DNA of 54,975 nucleotides from an uncultured Clostridia bacterium (GTDB lineage: Bacteria > Bacillota > Clostridia > Oscillospirales > Ruminococcaceae), in NCBI GenBank assembly GCA_947627465.1, contig CANQWD010000016.1, positions 1 through 54,975 on the forward strand, in the 5' to 3' direction. Shown piece by piece: positions 34,933 through 43,020 of the stretch (the stretch's first letter is position 1; every line of letters starts with the position of its first letter). Below the pieces are notes generated by a model that did no database searches, was not told the DNA's origin, and worked only from the letters and a program-made list of their open reading frames with translations. Both the position numbers and the translations under genes were made by a program.

Positions 34933-35390
34933 TGTGGACGGAAGTAAACGACCAAGCCGCTGTTAATATGCTTATGGATGATTTCGGCGGGTTTCACGAC
35001 AGTTGTATAGTTTCGGTAAGCTGCATGAGCGGCGCGAATGTTGACGAAAACGGCGGTATGAGCGACGGAAACGCCGATGAGCATACTGTCTCGATGATAT
35101 TTCACAGCCAATGGAAAAAGCCGTTGGAGTTGTTGTTTTCAGGCGTAAGAAAGTGCTGTATAACAGGCTTTCGCGAGAAATATTTCTGCGATATTTTCGG
35201 AGCAACTCTTGAATTTCGCACGGACTTGCTGGGAAAAACGCGCGACGACCGACTGATAGTCTGGGCAAATCGTGAAAATTTTGATCCGAAAACCTATACG
35301 GAAACATATCCGTTGGATAACGGTTACGAGGCAACTTATATAATCGCCGAAAAGTTAAAGTATCGCTATTTAAACAAAGAGGGTGAGTGA
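34932..35390 (+). CDS. Protein of unknown function between deoC and deoB
   Basis: A 152-residue protein starting MWTEVNDQAAVNMLMDDFGG, then FHDSCIVSVSCMSG. The second half is beta-rich (KKPLELLFSGVRKCCITGFR, LEFRTDLLGKTRDDRLIVW). The FHDSCI motif recurs in uncharacterised Firmicutes proteins, some near toxin-immunity loci, but no function is established. It is coupled to deoC by a one-base overlap and touches the deoB start, so it is part of the operon. Confidence 0.7.
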   Translation: MWTEVNDQAAVNMLMDDFGGFHDSCIVSVSCMSGANVDENGGMSDGNADEHTVSMIFHSQWKKPLELLFSGVRKCCITGFREKYFCDIFGATLEFRTDLLGKTRDDRLIVWANRENFDPKTYTETYPLDNGYEATYIIAEKLKYRYLNKEGE

Positions 35391-36551
35391 ATGAAGCGAG
35401 TTTTTCTGATAGTTTTGGATAGTTTTGGAGTGGGCGAAATGCCCGATGCCGCCGATTTCGGAGACAAGGGCGCGAACACTCTGCGCTCCTGTTTTGAGAC
35501 GGGGAATTTGAATGTTCCGAATATGCGAAAGCTCGGGCTGTTCAACATAGACGGAGTTGTAGTAGGGGAGAAGTGCGAAAATCCAATCGGCGCGTACCTT
35601 AAAATCGCCGAAAAGTCAAAGGGCAAGGATACTACAACGGGGCATTGGGAAATTGCGGGCTGCGTTTCCGAGAAGCCGTTCCCGACGTTTCCGAACGGAT
35701 TTCCGCGCGAGGTTTTGGAGAAATTCGAGAAAGCGACGGGCAGAAAAGTGCTTTGCAACAAGCCGTATTCGGGAACAAAGGTTATCGCGGATTACGGCGA
35801 AGAACACCTAAAAACGGGCGCGCTTATCGTCTACACATCAGCGGACAGCGTTTTCCAAATCGCGGCTCATGAAAGCATTGTGCCGCCCGAAAAGCTCTAC
35901 GAATACTGCCGTGCCGCGCGTGAGATACTAACGGGTGATTATGCCGTCGGCAGGGTTATCGCGCGTCCTTTCGAGGGAGAATTTTCCTTTACCAGAACGC
36001 CGCGCCGCCACGATTTCTCGCTTCTGCCGCCAAGGGACACCGCGCTAGACGTTTTAAAAAACGCTGGCAAGGACGTTATCGGAGTAGGAAAGATATGGGA
36101 TATTTTCGCGGGCAAGGGATTGACCGAACAAGACCGTCAAATAGGCAACGACAACGATATGCGGATAACCTCGGAATACCAAAAACGCGATTGGAACGGA
36201 CTTTGCTTTACAAATCTTGTTGACTTTGATATGCAGTACGGTCATCGGCGAGACCCTGAGGGCTATACAAACGCATTAAACGTATTCGATAAGTGGCTCG
36301 GCGAATTTATAAAAGAAATGAAGTCCGACGACATTGTGATACTTACCGCCGACCACGGCTGTGATCCGCGTCACAGCGGCACCGACCACACCCGCGAACA
36401 TATCCCGGTGCTGATTTACGGCGAGGGAATAAAACCCGTAAATCTTGGCACGAAAAGCGGTTTCGCTGACATTGGGGCGACCGTTCTCGAGCTGTTGAAC
36501 GTCAGCGGAAAAGTGGACGGTGAAAGCTTCGCGAAGTCGATATTGACATAG
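35391..36551 (+). CDS. deoB: Phosphopentomutase
   Basis: A 386-residue alkaline-phosphatase-superfamily enzyme: VFLIVLDSFGVGEMPDAADFGD (Mn ligands), KDTTTGHWEIAG with the phospho-Thr, and ILTADHGCDPRHSGTDHTREHIP (shown here as the final metal-ligand block). It moves phosphate between C1 and C5 of ribose or deoxyribose, feeding deoC. The length fits the DeoB norm of about 390-400. gagggtgag precedes the ATG directly at the stop of the unknown gene. Confidence 0.95.
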   Translation: MKRVFLIVLDSFGVGEMPDAADFGDKGANTLRSCFETGNLNVPNMRKLGLFNIDGVVVGEKCENPIGAYLKIAEKSKGKDTTTGHWEIAGCVSEKPFPTFPNGFPREVLEKFEKATGRKVLCNKPYSGTKVIADYGEEHLKTGALIVYTSADSVFQIAAHESIVPPEKLYEYCRAAREILTGDYAVGRVIARPFEGEFSFTRTPRRHDFSLLPPRDTALDVLKNAGKDVIGVGKIWDIFAGKGLTEQDRQIGNDNDMRITSEYQKRDWNGLCFTNLVDFDMQYGHRRDPEGYTNALNVFDKWLGEFIKEMKSDDIVILTADHGCDPRHSGTDHTREHIPVLIYGEGIKPVNLGTKSGFADIGATVLELLNVSGKVDGESFAKSILT

Positions 36552-36560
36552 GAGCGTAAT

Positions 36561-36998
36561 ATGTTCCGATTTGAAATACAAGCCGCGCACCATAAAGACA
36601 TTGCCGGCGTCTGCAAGATCATCACCCGTGTTATGAAAACCGATCTTTCTCAAAAGCAGCTGGAAGAAATGTACACGGAGATAATCGAGGATATCGGGCA
36701 GATAGTAATGATTGCCAAACACGCACGTGTCGTTGCGGGATATATTTGAGCGCGGCAATTAAAGGATTTTTCGCGCGGCTGCTACGCCGAAATATCCGAA
36801 ATAGCGGTGCTGCCGTACTATCAAAGACGCAGCGGCGGAACAGATCTTGTTTACGGCGTTGAAAAATGGAGCGAGCAAATGCTCGTTCCCAAAATAATAT
36901 GCGATTTAGGAAGCGAAAACGAGGGCGTATCGGAGCTGCTGAAAGGCTGCGGATTTACCGAAAAGCGTCTCGGCGCTTTTGAAAAAATCATTTTTTGA
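36561..36998 (+). pseudogene. GNAT acetyltransferase gene interrupted by an in-frame TGA
   Basis: One frame of 145 codons begins MFRFEIQAAHHKDIAGVCKI after aggag and ends FTEKRLGAFEKIIF, a full small GNAT protein. A TGA at 36747-36749 breaks it after RVVAGYI. The next codons read ARQLKDFSRGCYAEISEIAV, then LPYYQRRSGGTDLVYG (motif A). Both halves keep good coding character, so the change looks recent. TGA is the normal stop of many genes here, so recoding to Trp is unlikely. A selenocysteine role is improbable for this family, since no catalytic Cys sits at this place. A sequencing error is possible. Confidence 0.75.
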
Positions 36999-37013
36999 AA
37001 GGAAAAGAAAACT

Positions 37014-37850
37014 ATGAGCGAATGTACACACGATTGCAGCAGCTGCGGAGAAAACTGCTCGGAGCGTCAGCAAGGACAGCCGGAGAGCCTTATTGAAAAA
37101 CCGCATGAGCTGTCTCATATCAAAAAAGTTATTGGTGTTGTCAGCGGAAAGGGCGGCGTTGGAAAATCTCTTGTCACTTGTTTGTCTGCCGTTCTGATGA
37201 ACCGCCGCGGATTTAAGACCGCCGTTCTCGACGCGGATATTACGGGTCCCTCTGTACCGAAAGCGTTCGGGCTTACCGAAAAGGCACAGGGAAATGAGGA
37301 GGCAATCTTCCCCGTAGTAACCAAAAAGGGGATTAAAGTTATGTCGGTAAACTTGCTTTTACCGGACGAAACAGACCCTGTTATTTGGCGCGGTCCGATC
37401 ATTGCAGGCACGGCAAAGCAGTTCTGGACGGACGTTATCTGGGACGATGTTGACTATATGTTCGTGGATATGCCTCCCGGAACGGGCGACGTGCCGCTTA
37501 CCGTGTTCCAGTCCATTCCCTTGGACGGAATTATAGTTGTTACTTCGCCGCAGGACTTGGTATCTCTGATAGTCGGCAAAGCCGTAAAAATGGCGAATAT
37601 GATGAATGTTCCCGTAATCGGATTAGTCGAGAATATGAGCTACGCACTCTGCCCAGATTGCGGCAAGCACATAAACGTTTTCGGCGAAAGCCACATTGAA
37701 GAAACCGCAAAGAAATTCGGATTGAAAGTGCTCGCTAAACTGCCGATAGACCCTGAAGTCGCTAAATTGGTTGACAGCGGTATGTTGGAGCTTACCGAAA
37801 CGACCGCCGCCGATCCCATTGCTGACGCTGTTGAGGAGTTTTGCAAATGA
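37014..37850 (+). CDS. Mrp/NBP35-family P-loop ATPase, Fe-S carrier
   Basis: A 278-residue protein with a Cys-rich N terminus (CTHDCSSCGENC, residues 4-15) like the N-terminal cluster site of NBP35. The deviant Walker A is GVVSGKGGVGKSLVTCL, then LDADITGPSVPKAFG, MFVDMPPGTGDVPLT, and a CxxC pair (ALCPDCGKHINVFGE) that bridges a [4Fe-4S] cluster between subunits. It carries or transfers Fe-S clusters. The nifS-nifU pair at 39.2-40.8 kb supports a local Fe-S theme. aaaggaaaag precedes the ATG, and a C_GCxxG_C_C gene overlaps its stop. Confidence 0.92.
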   Translation: MSECTHDCSSCGENCSERQQGQPESLIEKPHELSHIKKVIGVVSGKGGVGKSLVTCLSAVLMNRRGFKTAVLDADITGPSVPKAFGLTEKAQGNEEAIFPVVTKKGIKVMSVNLLLPDETDPVIWRGPIIAGTAKQFWTDVIWDDVDYMFVDMPPGTGDVPLTVFQSIPLDGIIVVTSPQDLVSLIVGKAVKMANMMNVPVIGLVENMSYALCPDCGKHINVFGESHIEETAKKFGLKVLAKLPIDPEVAKLVDSGMLELTETTAADPIADAVEEFCK

Positions 37851-38305
37851 GTAAAGGTGATTTGGCATACGAAAACTTTTTAAAGGGCTATAACTGCACT
37901 CAATCGATAGCCGTTGCGTTTGCCGAGGAGTTGGGCTTAGATGAGCAAACAGCCGCAAGATTATCTTGCGGCTTTGGCGGCGGTATGGGTCGTATGCGCG
38001 AGGTCTGCGGAACTTTCTCGGGTATCGTTATGGTGTTGAGCCAACTTTACGGCTATTCCGATCCCAAAGACATTGCGACCAAAAAAGAGTTGTATGAGAA
38101 AATACGCATGCTTGCGGAACGTTTCAAGCAAGATAACGGCTCAATAATCTGCCGCGAACTGCTTGGTTTGGATAAAGCGGAAAAGTCCGCCGAACCTGCC
38201 GCACGTACTCCCGAATATTACAAGAAGCGTCCTTGCCCCGAACTTTGCCGTTATGCGGCGAACATTCTCGAGGAGTTTATCAAGGAGAACCCGCCTGAAA
38301 TTTGA
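37847..38305 (+). CDS. C_GCxxG_C_C family protein
   Basis: A 152-residue protein with NCTQSIAVAFAEELGL, LSCGFGGGMGRMREVCGTFSG, then CRELLGLD and RPCPELCRYAANILEE, which is the spacing of the C_GCxxG_C_C (TIGR01909) family. These are putative metal- or redox-active proteins, often near Fe-S or cytochrome genes, with unknown function. The ATG at 37847 overlaps the stop of the Mrp gene by 4 bases; an in-frame TTG at 37841 is less likely. Co-location with an Fe-S carrier suggests a cluster-related role by inference. Confidence 0.8.
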   Translation: MSKGDLAYENFLKGYNCTQSIAVAFAEELGLDEQTAARLSCGFGGGMGRMREVCGTFSGIVMVLSQLYGYSDPKDIATKKELYEKIRMLAERFKQDNGSIICRELLGLDKAEKSAEPAARTPEYYKKRPCPELCRYAANILEEFIKENPPEI

Positions 38306-38332
38306 TTGGCTTTTTTTATAAAACGGAATAAG

Positions 38333-38944
38333 TCACTTATAATCATAAATCTTTAGCGCGAGTTCGTTGTCATAACCGCACGAACGGAATTTTTCCGACA
38401 AATCTCCGCGGGTGATGTTACGGCGGAGCGTTTCGGCAATCTCCAAGTTTTGGCTGTGAATACGTTCAGCTTGTTCTTCGGTGAGAGCATCGCGTTGTTT
38501 AAAATTAAGCCGTTTGCCGTTCCGCGCTCGGGTATCGTATGCGAAAATAAAGTCGTATTTCTCCGAGCCGACAAAATAGTATTCCGTATCGTTCTCGCAG
38601 AACAGGCGCAGAATGCGGTTTGGAACTATTGTCAAGCCATCGTAATCTGTTGAGTATTTCAGCAGAGTGAGGTTTGAGGAAATTACGATATCCAGCCCCT
38701 GGTCGGGAAAACCGCTTGTTTCCTTATATTTTACGGTGTAACTTTCGCCAAGAGCGTTTGTTACTTTGTTTTCACCTTTAACATAATTTTTGGCTTCCTC
38801 GCTGTTTTCCTTTATAATTTCGACAAAGATGTTTCCGATACCCGCAAACATAGATAAAACGGGCGCGGATATTACGGTTACTATTGTCAGACATAATACC
38901 GATAACAGTATTGATGTCAGCATCCTAAGCAGCTTATCAAGCAT
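38333..38944 (-). CDS. Membrane-anchored protein of unknown function
   Basis: A 203-residue protein with one N-terminal transmembrane segment or uncleaved signal (about 6-38, LLRMLTSILLSVLCLTIVTV), then a soluble domain with several strands (YTVKYKETSGF, DTEYYFVGSEKYDFIFAYD) and a C-terminal helical part (LTEEQAERIHSQNLEIAETL). No family is recognised. ggagg lies before the ATG. The promoter is a perfect consensus with two 12-base repeats around the -10, so it is likely repressed under most conditions. Confidence 0.72.
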   Translation of the reverse strand: MLDKLLRMLTSILLSVLCLTIVTVISAPVLSMFAGIGNIFVEIIKENSEEAKNYVKGENKVTNALGESYTVKYKETSGFPDQGLDIVISSNLTLLKYSTDYDGLTIVPNRILRLFCENDTEYYFVGSEKYDFIFAYDTRARNGKRLNFKQRDALTEEQAERIHSQNLEIAETLRRNITRGDLSEKFRSCGYDNELALKIYDYK

Positions 38945-38962
38945 TTGTTTTCCCTCCGATTA

Positions 38963-39003
38963 TCGTTTTTCGATAATTACATTATAGCACGTCGTTTTTC
39001 GAT
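38963..39003 (-). promoter_or_regulatory. Operator-like direct repeats in the promoter of the 38333-38944 gene
   Basis: Two identical copies of tcgtttttcgat (38963-38974 and 38992-39003) lie 29 bases apart, one inside the -35/-10 spacer and one just downstream of the -10. Each is itself a TCG-N5-CGA dyad, and the first extends to attatcg-N5-cgataat. This is the placing of a repressor operator pair. The regulator is unknown. Confidence 0.6.
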
Positions 39004-39009
39004 TGTCAA
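38981..39009 (-). promoter_or_regulatory. Perfect consensus sigma-A promoter
   Basis: On the minus strand: TTGACA, 17-base spacer, TATAAT with extended TGC. It drives the 203-residue membrane protein gene. Confidence 0.88.
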
Positions 39010-39078
39010 TAGTTTTTTATTGAATTTCGATAAATTGTGAAAATTTGTTTAAATTTGTCTTGACTAACCAAATAACTC

Positions 39079-39107
39079 TTGACATTTCGGGAAAAATATG
39101 TTATAAT
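39079..39107 (+). promoter_or_regulatory. Consensus sigma-A promoter of nifS-nifU
   Basis: TTGACA, 17-base spacer, TATAAT with extended TGT. The start near 39114 gives a leader of about 100 bases with two hairpins. Confidence 0.88.
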
Positions 39108-39141
39108 CCTAGTGTACAGATAGGAATACTTTATTCCATTA

Positions 39142-39170
39142 TTTCACGCCCCGCTCGGCGGGGCGTGAAA
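39142..39170 (+). promoter_or_regulatory. Hairpin in the nifS leader
   Basis: A perfect 13-bp GC-rich stem (tttcacgccccgc / gcggggcgtgaaa) with a 3-base loop, preceded by a smaller ggaat/attcc hairpin (39123-39137). No U tract follows, so it is not an ordinary terminator. It might protect the mRNA 5' end or bind a regulator. Confidence 0.65.
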
Positions 39171-39212
39171 TATGAGAAGTTTGTATCCTTAAAAAAAGAA
39201 ACAGGTGATAAA

Positions 39213-40406
39213 ATGAACACAATATATGTTGATAACGCCGCAACCACCAAAATGAGCAAAACGGCTATCAACGCCATGATGCCGTATCTTGACGAGTGTT
39301 ACGGAAATCCATCCTCGCTGCACACGGTGGGGCAGTTGGCGCAAGAAGCGCTTGTGAAAGCCCGCGAGGATATGGCAAAAGCTCTCGGAGCGGAACCGCG
39401 CGAAATATTCTTCATGTCCGGCGGATCCGAAGCCGACAACCAAGCGCTTTTGACGGGTGCGGAACGCGGTGCCCTCAAGGGCAAGAAGCATATAATCTCG
39501 CAGAAAACCGAGCACCACGCAATTCTCCACTCGTTAAGAAGATTGGAAAAGCAAGGCTTTGAGATAGAGCTTTTGGACGTTGACGAATTTGGCAACGTTA
39601 CCGCCGAACAAGTAAAGAACGCAATCCGCGAAGACACCGCGCTTGTGACGATTATGACGGCAAACAACGAAATCGGCACGATTATGCCGATAAAAGAGAT
39701 TGCCGCTGTTTGTCATGAGAAGGGCGTACTGTTCCACACGGACGCGGTTCAGGCTGCCGGGCACATTCCGATGAACGTCAAAGAGATCGGCTGTGATATG
39801 CTATCGCTTTCTGCGCATAAGTTCCATGGTCCGAAAGGCGTGGGAGCGCTTTACGTAAGTAAAAAGCTATTTCCGTCAACGCTTATTGAGGGCGGCGCAC
39901 AGGAACGCGGCAGACGTGCGGGGACGGAAAACATAGCGGGAATTTCCGCTATGGCGGCGGCACTTAGCGAAGCTGTTGCCAAAATCCCCGAAAACACGTC
40001 TAAGCTCACAGCTATGAGGGACAGGCTTATTGAGGGTCTTTCGGAAATACCGCACTCGATACTCAACGGTGACAAAACCAACCGCCTCCCCGGAAACGTG
40101 AATATGTGCTTTGAGGGTATAGAAGGGGAGAGCATTTTACTTTTGCTTGATGCTAAGGGAATTTGTGCGTCTTCGGGTTCCGCGTGCACGTCGGGGTCGC
40201 TTGATCCGAGCCATGTTTTGTTAGCGATAGGCAGACCTCATGAGGTGGCGCACGGTTCGCTTCGTTTGACGCTCTCGGAGGAAAACACACCCGAGCAAAT
40301 TGAGTTTATTATTAAATCGGTGAAAGAGGTCGTGGAGTATCTTCGCGGAATGTCACCGGTTTGGCAGGATTTACAGGAGGGCAAGAAGAAGTATGTTATA
40401 CAGTGA
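39213..40406 (+). CDS. nifS: Cysteine desulfurase, NifS/IscS type
   Basis: A 397-residue PLP enzyme: MNTIYVDNAATTKMSKTAIN, FMSGGSEADNQALL, the His in KTEHHAILHS, the PLP Lys in SLSAHKFHGPKGVGALYV, GRRAGTENIAGI, and the catalytic-loop Cys in SSGSACTSGSLDPSH. It removes sulfur from cysteine as a persulfide and hands it to the scaffold NifU encoded next. I chose the ATG at 39213 (acaggtgat upstream); an in-frame upstream reading from 39045 runs through the promoter and leader hairpin and is not credible. The last 14 bases overlap nifU. Confidence 0.95.
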   Translation: MNTIYVDNAATTKMSKTAINAMMPYLDECYGNPSSLHTVGQLAQEALVKAREDMAKALGAEPREIFFMSGGSEADNQALLTGAERGALKGKKHIISQKTEHHAILHSLRRLEKQGFEIELLDVDEFGNVTAEQVKNAIREDTALVTIMTANNEIGTIMPIKEIAAVCHEKGVLFHTDAVQAAGHIPMNVKEIGCDMLSLSAHKFHGPKGVGALYVSKKLFPSTLIEGGAQERGRRAGTENIAGISAMAAALSEAVAKIPENTSKLTAMRDRLIEGLSEIPHSILNGDKTNRLPGNVNMCFEGIEGESILLLLDAKGICASSGSACTSGSLDPSHVLLAIGRPHEVAHGSLRLTLSEENTPEQIEFIIKSVKEVVEYLRGMSPVWQDLQEGKKKYVIQ

Positions 40407-40833
40407 GAAAGTTATGGATCACTTCACAAACCCGCGCAATGTAGGAACGCTTGATAATGCGGACGGCGTTGGAGAAGTCGGCAACGCTAAGTGCGGCGAT
40501 ATTATGAAGATCTTCCTTAAAATCGATAAGGAAAACGGCGTTGACACTATTACGGATGTGAAGTTCAGCACGTTCGGCTGCGGCTCGGCTATCGCAAGTT
40601 CGTCAATGGCTACCGAAATGATAAAGGGCAAGCCGCTCTCGCAGGCTCTGGAACTAACCAACAAAGCCGTTGTAGAAGCATTGGACGGACTTCCCGCACA
40701 TAAACTGCACTGCTCGGTTCTCGCTGAGGAAGCTGTTAAAGCCGCTATCAAGGACTACTACGATAAAAACGGCATTGAGTACGATCACGCGAAACTCGAA
40801 AGCAAACACGACTGCGAACATTGCGGCGAATGA
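40393..40833 (+). CDS. nifU: Fe-S cluster scaffold, IscU/NifU N-domain type
   Basis: A 146-residue protein: KVMDHFTNPRNVGTLDNADG, then the three cluster ligands in GNAKCGDIMK, FGCGSAIASSS and LHCSVLAEEA. It holds the nascent [2Fe-2S] cluster built from NifS sulfur. The Cys/His-rich tail KHDCEHCGE may add metal binding. It is coupled to nifS, and a bidirectional terminator follows at 40866-40900. Confidence 0.95.
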   Translation: MLYSEKVMDHFTNPRNVGTLDNADGVGEVGNAKCGDIMKIFLKIDKENGVDTITDVKFSTFGCGSAIASSSMATEMIKGKPLSQALELTNKAVVEALDGLPAHKLHCSVLAEEAVKAAIKDYYDKNGIEYDHAKLESKHDCEHCGE

Positions 40834-40865
40834 TGATACTCTACCGAGAATTTTGACGGTCACAC

Positions 40866-40900
40866 ATAAAGCGGACACAGATTTTCTGCGTCCGCTTTAT
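40866..40900. terminator. Bidirectional terminator between nifU and the aro operon
   Basis: A 16-bp stem (ataaagcggacacaga / tctgcgtccgctttat, one mismatch) with a 3-base loop. It stands between two convergent genes, with T-rich flanks on both sides. Confidence 0.8.
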
Positions 40901-41446
40901 TTATATGGCAAATAGGACATCAAGATACTTGTCAAAGGCTTTGGGATCTGATTTTAACTTTTGTTTGATCAGATCCGCATCATGCTCGTTAGCCGCAGTT
41001 ACTTCAATATAGTATTTCTTTTTTGCGGTAAATTCGTCTGTAATCGTAATGCCGACAGTGCAGGTTTCGTCCGCGTTTTTGATGTAGCGTACGGAAAGAA
41101 ACGAGCCTTTTTTTTTCATTGCATCGCGCGTGTAAATGCGTACTGCCTCGCTAAACATCTTTTCGCGGACAGACAGTGGAAGTGAAGCACCCAAGTCCTT
41201 GGCGGCTTTAATGCCTTTCGGAGTGTTGGTGTAGAACTCCTCGCCGTCAACGTCGGTCTCGGCGCACAAATGTCCGCGCGCCTTATCCAGAGCTACCGAA
41301 AAATCAAAAAAGTTTACCGCGTCCTCAAGCGAGGTGATCTCGGCAAGCTGACTTTTTGAAAGAGGACAGCCTAATGAGTAGATAAGATAACAAATCAATA
41401 CGCAAATGTCGTCAATATTATCAACACGTATTCTCGGAATATCCAC
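40901..41446 (-). CDS. DUF4364-like winged-helix protein
   Basis: A 181-residue protein starting with GTG; gggggt sits upstream and the start is 2 bases past the aroC stop. The N-terminal DDICVLICYLIYSLGCPLSKSQLAEI followed by a wing-like GEEFYTNTPKGIKAAKDLG resembles DUF4364, a clostridial family of likely DNA-binding proteins. The C-terminal ~80 residues are a mixed alpha/beta domain. It is the last gene of the aro operon. Whether it regulates that operon is unknown. Confidence 0.68.
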   Translation of the reverse strand: MDIPRIRVDNIDDICVLICYLIYSLGCPLSKSQLAEITSLEDAVNFFDFSVALDKARGHLCAETDVDGEEFYTNTPKGIKAAKDLGASLPLSVREKMFSEAVRIYTRDAMKKKGSFLSVRYIKNADETCTVGITITDEFTAKKKYYIEVTAANEHDADLIKQKLKSDPKAFDKYLDVLFAI

Positions 41447-41448
41447 AG

Positions 41449-42543
41449 TTATACCCCCAAATTCGGATTTTCAAGCAAAGCGGAAAGAAGCGCGATATTG
41501 AGCGCACTTTCCACGCACGGAACAGCGCGCTGCACCACGCAAGGATCATGTCTGCCTTTGATGATAAGTTCTTCCTCGGTCATTGTCTTGAAATCCACGC
41601 TATTTTGCGGTTGAGAGATAGACGGCGTGGGTTTAAAGGCAACTCTGAAAATTATCGGCATACCGCTGCTTATACCGCCGAGAATACCGCCGTGATTATT
41701 TGTGGTAGTCACGACTTTACCATCTTTGAGCGAAAACTCATCGTTATTTTCACTGCCGAAAAGCTCCGTACAATCAAAGCCGTTGCCGAATTCGATGCCT
41801 TTAACGGCGGGAATAGCGAAAACAAGCTGAGAGATGATGTTCTCCAGACCGTCCAGCATAGGCGAACCTATCCCCGCGGGAAATCCAACAGCGGCGCACT
41901 CTACAATACCTCCGACACTGTCCTGCGCCATTCGAGCGTTATTTATCACTTCACGCATTCGTGTTTCGGCTGTTTCGGAAAGGGTAGGGAAAAGGCGTGA
42001 TTTTACAAGCTCCAGCTGCTCGGCGGTAACGTTCACAGAGTCAAAAGCCTCGTCGCTTACACCTTTAACAGAACGGATATGCGCTCCCGTAGCAACGCCG
42101 CGCGTTTCGAGAATTTGTCCGCAGACCGCTCCCGCAAAGCACAGGGGCGCAGTAATTCTCCCCGAAAAGTGTCCTCCTCCGCGATAGTCGTTCGCGCCGT
42201 TGTAACGCAGAAATCCCGTATAATCGGCGTGCCCAGGACGTGCGGTATGCGCTATATTTCCGTAGTCTCCCGAGTGTTGATCGGAGTTGTAAATCACCGC
42301 CGCCAAAGGCGTTCCCGTAGTTTTACCCTCAAAGATCCCCGACAAAACCTCGGGAATATCTTTTTCGTTGCGCGTGGTTGAAGTGCCGTCCTTTTTTGGA
42401 GCGCGCCGCGCCATAAACGCGCCGATCTTATCAAAATCTATCGGGATTCCACTCGGCAGATTGTCGAGCACTACCCCGATACCCTTGCCGTGGCTCTCCC
42501 CGAAAAGCGAGAATTTTACCCCGCCATTATAGCTTGATGACAT
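41449..42543 (-). CDS. aroC: Chorismate synthase
   Basis: A 364-residue FMN-dependent enzyme: KFSLFGESHGKGIGVVLDNLP, RRAPKKDGTSTTRNEKD, DYTGFLRYNGANDYRGGGHFSGR (split family signature), NNHGGILGGISSG, and DPCVVQRAVPCVES. It removes phosphate from EPSP to form chorismate, the last step of the shikimate pathway. ggagggg precedes the ATG. It is downstream of aroB and aroA in one minus-strand operon. Confidence 0.96.
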   Translation of the reverse strand: MSSSYNGGVKFSLFGESHGKGIGVVLDNLPSGIPIDFDKIGAFMARRAPKKDGTSTTRNEKDIPEVLSGIFEGKTTGTPLAAVIYNSDQHSGDYGNIAHTARPGHADYTGFLRYNGANDYRGGGHFSGRITAPLCFAGAVCGQILETRGVATGAHIRSVKGVSDEAFDSVNVTAEQLELVKSRLFPTLSETAETRMREVINNARMAQDSVGGIVECAAVGFPAGIGSPMLDGLENIISQLVFAIPAVKGIEFGNGFDCTELFGSENNDEFSLKDGKVVTTTNNHGGILGGISSGMPIIFRVAFKPTPSISQPQNSVDFKTMTEEELIIKGRHDPCVVQRAVPCVESALNIALLSALLENPNLGV

Positions 42544-42558
42544 ATTTTCCCCTCCAAA

Positions 42559-43011
42559 TCATTTGCTTTTGAATTCTTTATACGCTTTATCAATAAACTG
42601 CTTTATCGCATCATATTCTTTGTCTGTTGAGAGCGTTTCGTATATTTTATAGCCGGGAAGTTTTCCCAAATCGTTGAAATAACGGTTCTCGTCAGATTCG
42701 TAGTACCATGCGACAAAAGGACGAATTTCGTCCGAAACGTCCGAATCCCAGAATTTTCCGTCGCAGTAGTCTAAAAGATATTGCGCTCCCGAGATCTTGC
42801 CGCCGCGAACAAGCTCGCAGCCCTCCGGGTCGCTTTCCTCACCCTCAAAGCCATTTTCTATTATCCACCGCACAAACAGCCCGATGTGATCCGACGCGTA
42901 AAGGCAAATCTCGTTCGCCTGTTCCTCGGTAAGCTCGCCCAAAACGCCGTTACGCTCACGATACTCCTTTGCCGCGCTGTCATAGTGCCAATCGTATCTG
43001 TCGATAGACAT
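42559..43011 (-). CDS. Protein of unknown function within the aro operon (DUF7832-like)
   Basis: A 150-residue acidic protein starting MSIDRYDWHYDSAAKEYRER, with ANEICLYASDHIGLFVRWII and a C-terminal YDAIKQFIDKAYKEFKSK. The YDWHYDS and HIGLFVRW patterns resemble the DUF7832 group of small Gram-positive proteins, but this is from memory and not sure. gaggtgat lies 3 bases before the ATG. There is no evident link to aromatic synthesis. Confidence 0.65.
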   Translation of the reverse strand: MSIDRYDWHYDSAAKEYRERNGVLGELTEEQANEICLYASDHIGLFVRWIIENGFEGEESDPEGCELVRGGKISGAQYLLDYCDGKFWDSDVSDEIRPFVAWYYESDENRYFNDLGKLPGYKIYETLSTDKEYDAIKQFIDKAYKEFKSK

Positions 43012-43020
43012 AATATCACC

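Noticed and set aside
36747-36749. Selenocysteine or Trp recoding of the in-frame TGA
   Set aside because: GNAT enzymes need no Sec or Cys at this place, no SECIS-like hairpin was evident just after it, and TGA ends many other genes in the window.
39045-39212. 56-residue N-terminal extension of NifS
   Set aside because: It would be translated through the promoter and the leader hairpin; NifS proteins begin at the YVDNAATT region.
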